Shown here piece after piece: positions 8,643 to 17,774 of a stretch of DNA of 64,000 nucleotides. The notes under the pieces are model-generated. The model saw only the letters and a program-made list of their open reading frames with translations. It was not told the DNA's origin and searched no databases. The DNA is from Prolixibacteraceae bacterium (GTDB lineage: Bacteria > Bacteroidota > Bacteroidia > Bacteroidales > Prolixibacteraceae). Position numbers and translations under genes: made by a program. Every line of letters begins with the position of its first letter. The stretch's first letter is position 1. The stretch is from contig JANQHI010000065.1 of the NCBI GenBank assembly GCA_028282705.1, positions 29,819-93,818 on the forward strand. Reading direction: 5' to 3'.

Positions 8643-10040
8643 ATGTACAATGTGAACGCAGATTTTATCAATGAACAAAAAATTTCTGAAACACTGGAAA
8701 ACAACAAGAGGGCAGACCCTGGAAAAGTAAGTGAAGTGCTTGCCAAAGCAAAGGAAATGAAAGGGTTGAACATGGATGATGTAGCTGTGTTGACATGCAT
8801 TACTGACCCCATGCAGTTGCAAGAACTTTTTGATACAGCCAACCAGCTGAAAGAAACCATTTATGGAAAACGCCTGGTCATATTTGCCCCATTATACATT
8901 TCTAACCTTTGCTCTAATGAGTGCCTTTATTGTGCATTTAGGGTTACTAACAAATCCATCACCAGGAATGCCCTATCGCAAAAACACATTGAAAAAGAAA
9001 CTGAAATATTGATCAACCAAGGACATAAAAGGGTACTATTGGTAGCAGGGGAATCATATCCTAAGGAAGGGTTTGATTATGTATTGGAATCTATCAGGAG
9101 CGTATACAGGGTAAAAAATGAACATGGTGAAATCAGGAGGATCAATGTAAATGTAGCCCCTCTCTCAAAAGATGAATTTAAACTGCTAAAGGAAGAAAAA
9201 ATAGGGACCTACCAGATATTCCAGGAAACCTACCACAGGCAAACCTATAGGAAAGTACATGTGGGTGGGAAAAAGAAGGATTACAATTGGCGTGCATGGG
9301 CATTACACAGGGCAATGGAAGCTGGCATTGACGACTTAGGTATTGGTGTCCTTTTTGGCCTATTTGATTACAGGTTTGAGATATTGGCCATGATGCAGCA
9401 CATTAATGAGCTGGAAGATAAATTTGGGGTGGGTCCACACACCATAAGTGTTCCAAGGCTGGAACCTGCCACAGGCAGTGACCTGGCTTCTCATCCTCCT
9501 TTTGCTGTAGCTGATATGGATTTCAAAAAGATTGTAGCCATTTTGCGTCTGGCAGTACCTTATACAGGCATCATAATGTCAACACGCGAAACCGCCCAAA
9601 TGAGGCGTGGCACATTTGCCCTTGGAGTAAGCCAAATATCAGCAGGAAGCCGCACAAACCCTGGTGGCTATGATGGAGAAACTGAAGATGATATTTCAGG
9701 GCAGTTCTCACTGGGTGACCATAGGCCACTGGATGAAGTAATCAGGGATGTTGCTTCCATGGGCTATGTGCCCTCTTTCTGTACAGCCTGTTACAGGATG
9801 GGCAGGACTGGCCAAGATTTTATGGACTTAGCAAAACCTGGAGATATTAAGCTGCATTGTGCACCCAATGGTTTATCTTCTTTTGCTGAATATTTAAGGA
9901 ATTATGCCACCCCTGAAACAAAAGAAGTAGGAGAAAAGCTAATACAAGAATCCATTAACCAAATGTCAGGGCTTGCCCAGAAAAGGGCAGTAAAACTGGT
10001 AAACAGGGTAAAACAAGGCAAAGATGATGTATATTGCTAA
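8643..10040 (+). CDS. hydG: [FeFe]-hydrogenase H-cluster radical SAM maturase HydG
   Basis: CSNECLYCAFR and C-terminal CTACYRMGRTGQDFM...C cluster motif; 465 aa. Confidence 0.96.
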   Translation: MYNVNADFINEQKISETLENNKRADPGKVSEVLAKAKEMKGLNMDDVAVLTCITDPMQLQELFDTANQLKETIYGKRLVIFAPLYISNLCSNECLYCAFRVTNKSITRNALSQKHIEKETEILINQGHKRVLLVAGESYPKEGFDYVLESIRSVYRVKNEHGEIRRINVNVAPLSKDEFKLLKEEKIGTYQIFQETYHRQTYRKVHVGGKKKDYNWRAWALHRAMEAGIDDLGIGVLFGLFDYRFEILAMMQHINELEDKFGVGPHTISVPRLEPATGSDLASHPPFAVADMDFKKIVAILRLAVPYTGIIMSTRETAQMRRGTFALGVSQISAGSRTNPGGYDGETEDDISGQFSLGDHRPLDEVIRDVASMGYVPSFCTACYRMGRTGQDFMDLAKPGDIKLHCAPNGLSSFAEYLRNYATPETKEVGEKLIQESINQMSGLAQKRAVKLVNRVKQGKDDVYC

Positions 10041-10102
10041 TTGTGGATTCAATTTATTAAATTTGTTAAAATCAACCTACAATTAGAAATTTGAAATAGA
10101 AT

Positions 10103-10406
10103 ATGCCAAAAATATTATGAATATTTTGGGATTATACTTTTTTTCTATTCCAATGAGCATGAACCTATACATGTCCATGCAAAAAAGGGTAGGAATGAAT
10201 GCAAAGCAGAATTCATAATCATTGAAGGAAAAATTGTAGAAACAAAGATAAAGAGTATAAAAGAAGCTCCAACCCTTGACAGTAAAGATATGAAGCTGTT
10301 TAAAAATTTTATTGAAATATATGCTGACCAAATTGTTCAAAAATGGATTGATTATTTCATATTAAACAAAAGTGTTGATTTTGAAAGAATTACAAAGAAA
10401 CTATAA
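10103..10406 (+). pseudogene. DUF4160-like protein, apparently frameshifted near the start
   Basis: MPKIL then stop in the ATG frame; frame from 10101 continues EYFGIILFFYSNEHEPIHVHAKKGRNECKAEFIIIEGKI... to the stop at 10406. Confidence 0.65.
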
Positions 10407-10426
10407 TAAATATTTCTTCAATTGAT

Positions 10427-10711
10427 ATGAAAATAGTAGAAGAACCACGGGGAAGTTACCAGGCAGCAAATACAGAAATTATAAAAGCTGTGTATAAATC
10501 TGAACATAAAATTCAGGTTTATTTTCATGATGGGAATAAAAAAACAGTTGATTTTCATAGTTTTCTTGCAAAATCAAATCACCCCTCAATAAAAAAATAC
10601 CTTGATTTTAATTTATTCAAAACATTCCAAATAGTTGATGGTAATTTAAATTGGAATGACTATGACCTTATTTTTCTTTTGGCAGATTTATATAAAGGAC
10701 ATATATCTTAA
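10427..10711 (+). CDS. DUF2442-like protein
   Basis: IIKAVYKSEHKIQVYFHDGNKKTVDFHSFL...; typical neighbour of DUF4160. Confidence 0.7.
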   Translation: MKIVEEPRGSYQAANTEIIKAVYKSEHKIQVYFHDGNKKTVDFHSFLAKSNHPSIKKYLDFNLFKTFQIVDGNLNWNDYDLIFLLADLYKGHIS

Positions 10712-12106
10712 ATGAATAAATACAGAATAGAAACAGACCAACTTGGCAGCAAGCAAATTCCTGTGGATGCCCTTTGGGGAATACACACTGCAAGAGCAGT
10801 TGAGAATTTTTCTGTGGCAAACAAACCCATTCATAAGGCATTGATCAAGGCTTATGGACAGGTTAAGTATGCTTGTGCATCAACCAATCAACAACTTGGG
10901 TTCTGGGAAAAACAAAATAAAGCTGATGCCATTTTGCAAGCCTGCAATGAACTATCCAATGGTTTATTAAATGAACATATTATTGTGGACTCATTGCAGG
11001 GAGGGGCAGGAACTTCAACCAATATGAATGTAAATGAGGTAATTGCCAATAGAGCCCTCCAACTAATGGGAGAAGAACCTGGCAGTTATGACATTATTTC
11101 CCCTTTGGATGATATCAACCTGCATCAGTCAACCAATGATACATACCCAACTGCATTAAAGGTTGCAGCCATTAACCTGTTCAGGGAACTGGAACAAAGA
11201 ACCCTGGGGTTGCAGGAAGCTTTCCAGCAAAAAGAGAAAGAATTTGCCCATGTAGTAAAAATCGGGCGCACACAATTACAGGATGCTGTACTTACAACCC
11301 TTGGAAGGGAAATGAGTGCCTATGCTGAAGCTTTTAACAGAGACAGGTGGAGGGTATATAAGTGTGAAGAGCGCCTAAGGGTAGTGAATTTAGGAGGCAC
11401 AGCTATTGGAACAGGGTTGGGAGCTCCCAGGCAGTTTATCTTCAGGGTAGTAGATAATTTAAGAGAGATATGTGGGATTGGGCTGGCACGCAGTGAAAAC
11501 CTGATTGATGGGACACAAAACAGTGATGTTTTTGTGGAAGTATCCGGAATACTGAAAGCCTGCGCGTCCAACCTTTTAAAAATATGCAATGACTTGCGCC
11601 TGCTGTCAAGTGGGCCTGATGCAGGGATTGGTGAAATAACCCTGCCTGAAATGCAGGCTGGCTCATCAATCATGCCGGGAAAAGTAAACCCGGTCATCCC
11701 TGAAGCTGCAGCCCAGGCAGCTATCCTTACCATGGGGCATGACCAGGTAATTGCCCAGGCAGCCAGCCAGGGTAACCTGGAACTAAACCAACTAATCCCT
11801 TTGATTGCCCACTCTTTATTGGAAAGTTTGTCAGTAATGATAAATGCCTCTTCAATTTTAAAAGAAAAATGTGTGGTTGGTATTGCTGCCAATGAAGAAA
11901 AGTGCCGCGAAAATGTTGAAAATTCAACAGCAACTACCACTGCATTGATCCCAAAAATTGGCTACAACAAAGCTGGACAAATAATCAAAGACTCTAAATC
12001 AAAAGGGATTTCCATAAAACAGGCAGCCCTTGAGTCTGGGTTAATTTCTGAAAAAGAATTTGAAGAATTGGTTTCTCCTGAGGCAGTTTGTAAGCTTGGA
12101 AACTAA
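10712..12106 (+). CDS. aspA: Aspartate ammonia-lyase
   Basis: Fumarase/aspartase signature GSSIMPGKVNPV; full length. Confidence 0.94.
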   Translation: MNKYRIETDQLGSKQIPVDALWGIHTARAVENFSVANKPIHKALIKAYGQVKYACASTNQQLGFWEKQNKADAILQACNELSNGLLNEHIIVDSLQGGAGTSTNMNVNEVIANRALQLMGEEPGSYDIISPLDDINLHQSTNDTYPTALKVAAINLFRELEQRTLGLQEAFQQKEKEFAHVVKIGRTQLQDAVLTTLGREMSAYAEAFNRDRWRVYKCEERLRVVNLGGTAIGTGLGAPRQFIFRVVDNLREICGIGLARSENLIDGTQNSDVFVEVSGILKACASNLLKICNDLRLLSSGPDAGIGEITLPEMQAGSSIMPGKVNPVIPEAAAQAAILTMGHDQVIAQAASQGNLELNQLIPLIAHSLLESLSVMINASSILKEKCVVGIAANEEKCRENVENSTATTTALIPKIGYNKAGQIIKDSKSKGISIKQAALESGLISEKEFEELVSPEAVCKLGN

Positions 12107-12792
12107 CAACTAAGCACAAAACCAACTTTGGTAATGTTTTCAATTTTTATGCTAGGGTCTTCTGAAAGGTATTTCCTTAGTTTGGAAATAAATACATCAA
12201 GGCTCCTTCCTGCAAAGTAGTCATTCTCACCCCAAATAGCTACAAGCAGTTGCTCTCTTCTGACAATATTATTTTTTGAAGTACACAGCATTTTCAGGAT
12301 TTCAGCTTCCCTGCTGGTAAGCCTTTTGGTTTTCCCATCAATGATCAATGCATGGTTGCCAAAATCAAAGGTGTAACGGCCCATCTGGTACTCATTTACA
12401 AAACCCTTTTCCGAAAAATCAACCCTGTTAACTATTGCCTGTATCCTGCATAACAGTTCATCTTCATCAAAAGGTTTGGTTATATAATCATCAGCACCAA
12501 TATTGTAGCCCTTCAACTTATCTTCTTTCATGGCTTTTGCTGTCAGGAAAATGATGGGGACATTGGGATTCAATGATTTTACCTTTTTTGCAAGGGCAAA
12601 CCCATCAAGCCTGGGAAGCATTACATCAAAAATGCAAAAATTGAAATTACCATTTTTAAAACCCTGAAAACCAGACTCGCCATCACGATACAATTTCACC
12701 TGAAAGCCCCTGCTTTCAAGAAATTCAACCAATAAAAAACCTAAATTCAAATCGTCCTCAACCAGGATAATGTTTAGTTTTTTCTCCACCAT
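12103..12792 (-). CDS. OmpR/PhoB-family response regulator
   Basis: Receiver domain (DVMLPRLDG, PIIFLTAK, GADDYITKPF) plus winged-helix DNA-binding domain. Confidence 0.92.
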   Translation of the reverse strand: MVEKKLNIILVEDDLNLGFLLVEFLESRGFQVKLYRDGESGFQGFKNGNFNFCIFDVMLPRLDGFALAKKVKSLNPNVPIIFLTAKAMKEDKLKGYNIGADDYITKPFDEDELLCRIQAIVNRVDFSEKGFVNEYQMGRYTFDFGNHALIIDGKTKRLTSREAEILKMLCTSKNNIVRREQLLVAIWGENDYFAGRSLDVFISKLRKYLSEDPSIKIENITKVGFVLSC

Positions 12793-12794
12793 GG

Positions 12795-14063
12795 TTATTG
12801 TTCATTTTGAGGCAACAAGATAGTAAATTTACTTCCTTCTCCTGGCACACTATCAACTTTTACTTCACCTTTATGGGCTTTTACAACTTTTCTGACATAA
12901 GACAAGCCTATGCCAAACCCTTTGATATTGTGCACATTTCCTGTTGGCACACGATAATATTTATTGAAAATATATTTCTGGTATTTTGTGGGTATACCAA
13001 TGCCTTTATCTTCAACTATGATATGTACAGTTTTATTTTCAGCAAATGCATTTACTTCAATATCTGGTTTACCTTTTGAATATTTTATAGCATTAGTTAT
13101 CAGGTTAACCACTGCATTTGAAAGATGCAGCTTATCAACAAAAATGTGGGTATCATTTTCATCCAAATCTAACTTAAGCTTGCCTTCTTTCTCTATTAAC
13201 AACATTTCAGCAGTATTGTAAGCCTCTTCAACAATAAGGTTTACACCCAAGTCTTCTTTGTTGTATTCAAATTCATTGCGCTCAATAGCTGCCAGGTGCA
13301 ACAAACTCTCTACCTGCCTCTGAAGTTTTTTATTTTCTTTGAAAATCAAAGTAGCATATTCCTGCAGTTTTTCTTCACTACTATACCTCTTTTTCCTGAT
13401 CATCCCTGAAGCCAGGGAAATGGAAGAAAGGGGTGTTTTAAACTCATGTGAAACATTATTAATAAGGTCTTTGGTGTGCTCCACCAAACGCAACTCAACC
13501 TGGTATAACCTAAGTAAATAAATAAATGAAGCTATAATCAATAAAATAAGGATAACAGAAGCCAGGAACATAAACCCTACACTTTCAAGGAAAAATTTTG
13601 TGCGCCCGGGAAATATAACCACCAACCTATACCCAGTTTTCAACACAATATCCTGAATACAATGGGAATAATATAACCCTTTTTTAATGGTCTTATCCTT
13701 TACTGATTTTTGCATTGAATCTTTCCCCTCTTCAACTATAAAAAGGTCATACTCCAGGTTTATATTATAAGCTTCCAGTTCTTCATCAATGGCATCATGG
13801 ATCATTTTCCACACACCACTTGAAAGCAATTGGTTATCCAATTTTAATGTGTCACAACTAACACACTCCTGCATCACCATACAAACCTTTTTATTGGCTT
13901 TCAGCTTATCAATAGTTTGGTTCAATGCCAGGCTGATGCTCTTTTTAAAAGCAGTGTCCTGGAATTTTATGGAATAAACAATCCACCTGACCTGGATGAA
14001 TAATAAACCAAGTATCAGCAGGATAGTGAAGATGACAATATTTTTGCGCGAAGTAGAATTCAT
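12795..14063 (-). CDS. Sensor histidine kinase with Cys-containing periplasmic domain
   Basis: NNVSHEFKTPLSSI, HATPase motifs; CMVMQECVSCDT in the extracytoplasmic region. Confidence 0.92.
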   Translation of the reverse strand: MNSTSRKNIVIFTILLILGLLFIQVRWIVYSIKFQDTAFKKSISLALNQTIDKLKANKKVCMVMQECVSCDTLKLDNQLLSSGVWKMIHDAIDEELEAYNINLEYDLFIVEEGKDSMQKSVKDKTIKKGLYYSHCIQDIVLKTGYRLVVIFPGRTKFFLESVGFMFLASVILILLIIASFIYLLRLYQVELRLVEHTKDLINNVSHEFKTPLSSISLASGMIRKKRYSSEEKLQEYATLIFKENKKLQRQVESLLHLAAIERNEFEYNKEDLGVNLIVEEAYNTAEMLLIEKEGKLKLDLDENDTHIFVDKLHLSNAVVNLITNAIKYSKGKPDIEVNAFAENKTVHIIVEDKGIGIPTKYQKYIFNKYYRVPTGNVHNIKGFGIGLSYVRKVVKAHKGEVKVDSVPGEGSKFTILLPQNEQ

Positions 14064-14249
14064 AATGTTATTTAAAACCTTTTACCATAAAAAGCTTCCA
14101 ACCATATTATCCATATTCAGGCTTCAAAATTACAGAAATAAAAGACAAACAGGTATAATTTTAACATCCCATTAACAACCCATTAACGCTTATTTAGACT
14201 CATTCAAAATATATTTGTTGAAACTTTAATCATTAAAATTGAAACAATC

Positions 14250-14549
14250 ATGAAAAAATTACTTCTAGTTTTAGCAATTGTAGTAGCATATGGAGTGGCA
14301 ATTTCAAGTGCAAGTGCAAAAGTAGTAACTGTTGAGAAAGCAAAAGTAACTGTAGTAGCCGATAATAATGACACAACAACTCCTGATGGAGAAGAAAAGA
14401 AAGAAGCAAAAGCTGCTAAAAAAACAGCAAAAGCTGAAGGTTGCTCTGGAGAAAAAGCAAAAAGCTGTGCTGGTGAAAAATCATGTGCTGAGAAATCTAA
14501 ATCATGTGATGGCAAGAAAGCTTCAAAATGTTGTGGCGACAAAAAATAA
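14250..14549 (+). CDS. Small Ala/Lys/Cys-rich exported protein
   Basis: N-terminal signal; repeated C-x-G-E/K-K units (GCSGEKAKSCAGEKSCAEKSKSCDGKKASKCCGDKK). Confidence 0.75.
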   Translation: MKKLLLVLAIVVAYGVAISSASAKVVTVEKAKVTVVADNNDTTTPDGEEKKEAKAAKKTAKAEGCSGEKAKSCAGEKSCAEKSKSCDGKKASKCCGDKK

Positions 14550-14575
14550 TAAGGATAGTTAATATATTCTTTGAA

Positions 14576-14606
14576 AAAGGTGCTTAAAAAGCACCTTTTT
14601 TGTTTT
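14576..14606 (+). terminator. Rho-independent terminator
   Basis: AAAAAGGTGCTT-aaaa-AGCACCTTTTTTGTTTTT after the Cys-rich gene. Confidence 0.85.
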
Positions 14607-14754
14607 TATTATACCATGGTTATTACCAGCCCTTCCCAATTATACCTCTTAAACCATTATCATTGTTAATACTGAATTCAAGGCTACAAATATCATCATT
14701 GGTAAGGTTTATTTTCACTATCTTTCCTCCTTATTAATTAACAGTTTTTTTAGT

Positions 14755-16002
14755 ATGAGGTCACCCAAAACTTTTAGGTTGCATATTGGGATTTTTGGAA
14801 GGAGGAATGCAGGAAAATCAAGCTTGTTAAATGCCCTTACCCAACAAGAAGTTTCTATTGTTTCAAATATTGCCGGGACAACCACTGACCCGGTTGAAAA
14901 GCCTATGGAATTACTGCCCCTGGGACCTGTCTTATTTATTGATACAGCTGGAATTGATGACAAAGGGCAGTTGGGAGAACAAAGGGTTAGCCGTACAAAA
15001 GCTGTGTTTGACAGGACTGACCTTGGGGTGATTGTTTCAAATTATGAAACCTGGGGTGATTTTGAAGAAGAGATCATTGCTGAATTTGAAGACAGGCAAA
15101 TACCTTATGTAGCTGTATTAAATAAAATTGACCTTTACCCTGAAAAGCATGAAATATCAGAGAAACTGGTTTCTAAAAAAATAAAATTTGTTAACACTGC
15201 TGCCCATGAGAAAAAAGGCATATTGGAATTCAGGCAGATATTGCTAAAGTCAGCGCCAGCTGATTTTATTAACAGGCAAAGCATTTTGGCTGACCTTGTT
15301 GGAGCTGGAGAAGCAGCTGTGTTGGTTGTACCAATTGACAAAGAAGCACCAAAAGGGCGCCTGATCCTACCCCAGGTTCAAAGCATCAGGGATTTGCTGG
15401 ATAATGACTCTTTTTGTATGGTAGTAAAAGAGAGGGAATTGCGTAAAGCATTATCCAGGTTCAACACCCTTCCAAAGCTGGTGGTAACTGATTCTCAGGC
15501 ATTTTTAAAAGTGGCTGCTGACACACCCACAGATATCCCAATCACCTCTTTTTCAATTCTATTTGCCAGGTTCCAGGGAGACCTTACTGAAATGGTCAAA
15601 GGGGCTATGGCTATTGACAGCCTAAAAGCTGGGGACAAAGTACTGATAGCCGAATCATGCTCACACCACCCCATTGGAGAAGACATTGGCACAGTTAAAA
15701 TTCCAAGGTGGCTTACCCAATATGTTGGAGGGAAACTTGAATTTGACAGTACCAGAGGGCATGACTTCCCTGAAAACATTAAAGACTACAAAATAATTAT
15801 CCATTGTGGAGCCTGCATGTGGAACAGGCGTGAAATGCTGAGTAGGATCATGAAGGCAAAACAGGCAGGTGTACCCATTACAAATTATGGGCTGACAATA
15901 GCTTTTTCTCTGGGAATATTTGAACGCGCACTTCAGCCTTTCCCAGCAGCATTGGATGTTTTTTTGAAACTCCAAAATAAGGGTAGAGATTTGAATAATT
16001 GA
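14755..16002 (+). CDS. hydF: [FeFe]-hydrogenase H-cluster maturation GTPase HydF
   Basis: GTPase motifs GRRNAGKSSLLN, DTAGIDD; C-terminal SCSHHP and CGACMWNRREM cluster motif. Confidence 0.96.
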   Translation: MRSPKTFRLHIGIFGRRNAGKSSLLNALTQQEVSIVSNIAGTTTDPVEKPMELLPLGPVLFIDTAGIDDKGQLGEQRVSRTKAVFDRTDLGVIVSNYETWGDFEEEIIAEFEDRQIPYVAVLNKIDLYPEKHEISEKLVSKKIKFVNTAAHEKKGILEFRQILLKSAPADFINRQSILADLVGAGEAAVLVVPIDKEAPKGRLILPQVQSIRDLLDNDSFCMVVKERELRKALSRFNTLPKLVVTDSQAFLKVAADTPTDIPITSFSILFARFQGDLTEMVKGAMAIDSLKAGDKVLIAESCSHHPIGEDIGTVKIPRWLTQYVGGKLEFDSTRGHDFPENIKDYKIIIHCGACMWNRREMLSRIMKAKQAGVPITNYGLTIAFSLGIFERALQPFPAALDVFLKLQNKGRDLNN

Positions 16003-16022
16003 ATCATACAATTCAAAAGTAA

Positions 16023-16169
16023 GTAGTGTCCTGTTAAAATGTATGCACTAAATATTAATTTTTTCACCATTCTTTAAAGCAATTATTATTTAATATTGCC
16101 ATTTCTATTATTTTCAACTATAATTTCTTTATCATGGGAAACTTGAACACATCAATTTAAAAGGACACA
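16023..16169. mobile_element. Putative MITE-like / IS-remnant element
   Basis: Ends GTGTCCTGTTAAA and TTTAAAAGGACAC are imperfect terminal inverted repeats about 140 bp apart in non-coding sequence. Confidence 0.35.
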
Positions 16170-16196
16170 AATCATATAGAAAAATTTTTAACTAAA

Positions 16197-16661
16197 ATGA
16201 GTAAGATTATTATTAATGACTATGACGAGTTTGCAAGTTATTTGGGGAAGGAAATAGGAGTTTCAGAATATGTAACAATCACACAAGACCAGATAAATAA
16301 ATTTGCAGATTCTACATTCGACCACCAGTGGATACATACAGACCCTGAACGTGCACAAAAAGAATCACCTTTCAAAAATACCATTGCACATGGGTATTTA
16401 ACACTTTCCCTGCTAGCCTACTTATGGGACAGTGTAGTAGAAGTAAGGAATGTAAAACTCCTGGTTAACTATGGCATTGAGAATTTAAGATTTAGCCAGC
16501 CTGTTATAGTAAATAGCAAGGTTAGGGCTAGGGTTTCCCTGCACTCAATCAACAACTTAAGGGGAATAACTAAAGCCCAAATGAAAATTAAATTGGAAAT
16601 TGAAGGTTCAGCAAAACCTGCATATGATGCTATTGTAACATTCCTTTACCATTTCAAATAG
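16197..16661 (+). CDS. MaoC-family dehydratase
   Basis: Hotdog-fold motif FADSTFDHQWIHTDPERAQKESPFKNTIAHGYLTLSL. Confidence 0.92.
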   Translation: MSKIIINDYDEFASYLGKEIGVSEYVTITQDQINKFADSTFDHQWIHTDPERAQKESPFKNTIAHGYLTLSLLAYLWDSVVEVRNVKLLVNYGIENLRFSQPVIVNSKVRARVSLHSINNLRGITKAQMKIKLEIEGSAKPAYDAIVTFLYHFK

Positions 16662-16698
16662 TTAGAAAGGTTCCCATTCCTTTTTGTAAATTTGGTAT

Positions 16699-17709
16699 AT
16701 GGTTGAAGCACTTTATTATACCAAATTCGGGAAAAACATTGTAAAATGCCACCTATGCCCACATGAATGCACAGTCCATGATGGCAAATCTGGGATTTGC
16801 AGGGTAAGGAAAAATATTGGTGGGCAACTTTTTTCTGAAACCTATGGAAAGTTGGTTGCCCTCCATGTTGACCCAATTGAAAAAAAACCTTTATACAACT
16901 TCTTCCCTGGGAAGCAGGTTCTATCAGTTGGGACAATGGGATGTAATTTTTTTTGTTCATTTTGTCAGAATCATTCTATTTCACAATGCAATCCTGACTC
17001 AACACATCCTTCCCAAAGTTATACTCCTAAAGAAATTGCAAGGTATGCCAACTCATTTAACAACAACATTGGTATAGCTTATACTTATAATGAACCCACC
17101 ATTTTTTATGAATATGTTTTGCAAACCTCAAAACTGGTAAAAGAAGCAGGGCAAAAAAATATCATGATAAGTAATGGGTTTATTTCTGAAGGGCCATTAA
17201 AGGAATTGTTGCCATTCATTGATGCATTTAATATTGACCTGAAATCTTTTTCAAATGAATTTTACACAACACATGCAAAAGGTAAGCTGGCTCCTGTTTT
17301 AAAAACATTAGAAGTTATTGCCCATGCTGGGAAGCACCTTGAAATTACAAACCTGGTAATTACCAATGTAAATGACAATGAGCAGGAATTTAAAAGTATG
17401 GTCAAATGGATAGTTACAAATTTAGGAAAGAAAACCCCTTTACATATCTCAAGGTATTTCCCTGTCTACAAACTACTTAACCCATCAACACCAATCTCAA
17501 CACTGGAGAGTTTCTATGAAATTGCTTCCAATTACCTCAGTTATGTTTACCTGGGTAATACTCCTGACAGCCATATGTCAGACAGCTATTGCCCACAGTG
17601 CAAAAATTTGCTGGTTGAAAGAAAAAGATATACCACAAAAATGGTTGGAATAGATACTAATACCAATTGTTCATCCTGCAATGCCCAAACAGGTTTTATT
17701 ATCAACTAA
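16699..17709 (+). CDS. amrS: AmmeMemoRadiSam-system radical SAM enzyme
   Basis: CHLCPHECTVHDGKSGICRVRKN and GCNFFCSFCQN motifs. Confidence 0.88.
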   Translation: MVEALYYTKFGKNIVKCHLCPHECTVHDGKSGICRVRKNIGGQLFSETYGKLVALHVDPIEKKPLYNFFPGKQVLSVGTMGCNFFCSFCQNHSISQCNPDSTHPSQSYTPKEIARYANSFNNNIGIAYTYNEPTIFYEYVLQTSKLVKEAGQKNIMISNGFISEGPLKELLPFIDAFNIDLKSFSNEFYTTHAKGKLAPVLKTLEVIAHAGKHLEITNLVITNVNDNEQEFKSMVKWIVTNLGKKTPLHISRYFPVYKLLNPSTPISTLESFYEIASNYLSYVYLGNTPDSHMSDSYCPQCKNLLVERKRYTTKMVGIDTNTNCSSCNAQTGFIIN

Positions 17710-17774
17710 AGGGAAATATCCATATCTTTACCAAGATTAAACATTTTTCTTTTCTTTGGGTTGGTTTACACTGA

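Noticed and set aside
11320-11940. 206-aa antisense ORF inside aspA (and similar antisense ORFs, e.g. 4257..4805, 27976..28440, 29272..29775, 50843..51091)
   Set aside because: Shadow ORFs opposite confident conserved genes; no recognisable domains.
14368-14562. Lys-rich 64-aa ORF overlapping the Cys-rich protein gene
   Set aside because: Alternate-frame product of low-complexity sequence; the 14250 frame has the signal peptide and Cys repeats.
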